From contig OZ242261.1 of NCBI GenBank assembly GCA_965207045.1, positions 620,001 through 684,000 on the forward strand: a stretch of DNA of 64,000 nucleotides. The letters are read 5' to 3'. The translations under genes and the position numbers were made by a program. Shown here in pieces: positions 63,512-64,000 of the stretch (position 1 is its first letter; each line of letters begins with the position of its first letter). Under the pieces are notes generated by a model. The model searched no databases and was not told the DNA's origin. It worked only from the letters and a program-made list of their open reading frames with translations. The stretch is from G965207045 sp965207045. GTDB taxonomy: Bacteria > Pseudomonadota > Alphaproteobacteria > Rickettsiales > Anaplasmataceae.

Positions 63512-64000
63512 TCATAACTCTGTTGTTAATTTACAAGACTCGGACGAAACAACAGCACTTACGTTTAATACTTTTTTTAGTTTAGGTGTGCAATCCATTG
63601 ATTTTACTTCTTGATAACAGCACTTAACTTCATCTTCAATTTCTTTTACAATCTTCTTACCACGCACTTTTCTCTCTTTCGATATAGTACGGTTCCATTC
63701 TTCATCTTCAAATGCTTTAGGAACTATAAGTTTATTTTTCTCATCATTCCATAACTCATCTCCAATTTGCTTATCACATTCATTAATGTATTCTTGCAGA
63801 AAATCTAACTTATATTCTTCCTCACATACTTTGCAAATCTCTTCAAAAAAATCATCCCCAAGTCTATCTCCCATTTCTTTAGAGGCTTGTTTCCAATATT
63901 CCTTTAAAGTTTCTTGCAAATTCCCTATTCGATTCATATCAAACTCATCTTTCAAATACTTTTTCCACAGGTTATTCCATAACTCATTACAGAGAACAGA
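63512..64000 (-). CDS. Hypothetical protein, N-terminus outside window
   Basis: The minus-strand frame ends at 63512 and stays open to the right edge, so at least 162 residues are visible and the true start lies beyond 64000. The internal Met and TTG codons near 63937-63955 need not be the start. The protein is acidic and Lys/Glu-rich with helical segments (LQETLKEYWKQASKEMGDRL, FFEEICKVCEEEYKLDFLQE). Two related-looking stretches, NELWNNLWKKYL and DELWNDEKNKL, hint at an internal repeat. I do not recognise a family. Confidence 0.6.
   Translation of the reverse strand, partial: SVLCNELWNNLWKKYLKDEFDMNRIGNLQETLKEYWKQASKEMGDRLGDDFFEEICKVCEEEYKLDFLQEYINECDKQIGDELWNDEKNKLIVPKAFEDEEWNRTISKERKVRGKKIVKEIEDEVKCCYQEVKSMDCTPKLKKVLNVSAVVSSESCKLTTEL

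Overview
The window is an AT-rich chromosome segment from an obligate intracellular alphaproteobacterium of the order Rickettsiales. The gene set looks closest to Anaplasmataceae or a related flagellum-bearing lineage: PleD-type diguanylate cyclase, 180-kDa NAD-glutamate dehydrogenase, ankyrin-repeat and tandem-repeat proteins, scattered gene-transfer-agent (GTA) genes and retained biotin, haem and purine genes. No rRNA, intact insertion sequence, CRISPR array or intact prophage was seen. The genus cannot be fixed from sequence reading alone.

Layout. 1-720: tatC, cut by the left edge. 892-5676: two hydrophilic hypothetical proteins flank uvrB; the second has three near-identical 65-residue repeats. 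5807-9372: SDR, hemD, ald and pdhA. 9894-13505: GTA tail gene. 13565-16893: atpH-atpA and a tandem-repeat lipoprotein. 16903-24687 (minus): pyrC, then gdhB-tatB-pleD. 24895-25612: XRE regulator with a 25-bp palindrome in its leader, and tRNA-Asn. 26226-33536: rluC, a possible pilus/type II secretion-like pair, then M16 peptidase, hslV, hslU, ispD and ispF, tightly packed. 33751-36175 (minus): an intact ankyrin gene and its decayed duplicate. 36272-39495 (minus): aspS and an alanine/glycine symporter. 40070-43313: lspA, a 58-aa lipoprotein and two M16 peptidases, overlapping; then fmt and tRNA-Ile(UAU) on minus. 44332-46520: DUF2793-like protein, a secreted hypothetical and the GTA portal. 46588-49225: a decayed repeat gene, an S1/P1 nuclease and an eroded stretch. 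49226-52435 (minus): BON lipoprotein, gshB, fliQ and purH with overlapping ends. 52629-57299: phosphohexomutase, coiled-coil protein and a large ankyrin protein. 57464-59661: hemB-bioA. 59760-61952: a glycosyltransferase-like putative effector. 62201-63259: flgI. A truncated hypothetical gene runs off the right edge.

How it fits together. The metabolic genes suggest a cell feeding on host amino acids: an alanine/glycine importer, alanine dehydrogenase and PDH E1-alpha would turn alanine into acetyl-CoA, while GdhB feeds glutamate to the TCA cycle. hemB and hemD (haem), bioA (biotin), purH (purines), pyrC (pyrimidines), ispDF (isoprenoids) and gshB (glutathione) show retained biosynthesis. Host-facing candidates are the two ankyrin loci, the repeat proteins, the secreted nuclease and the glycosyltransferase-like protein.

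Most notable observations: (1) the glycosyltransferase-like gene ends at an A9 tract where one extra A would add 47 codons with a basic nuclear-localisation-like motif; (2) flagellar fliQ and flgI sit singly among housekeeping genes; (3) a perfect 25-bp palindrome precedes an XRE/S24-like regulator that lacks the autocleavage serine; (4) a possible GspL/PilMN-GspM/PilO-like pair at 27216-29061; (5) two duplicated genes caught during decay.
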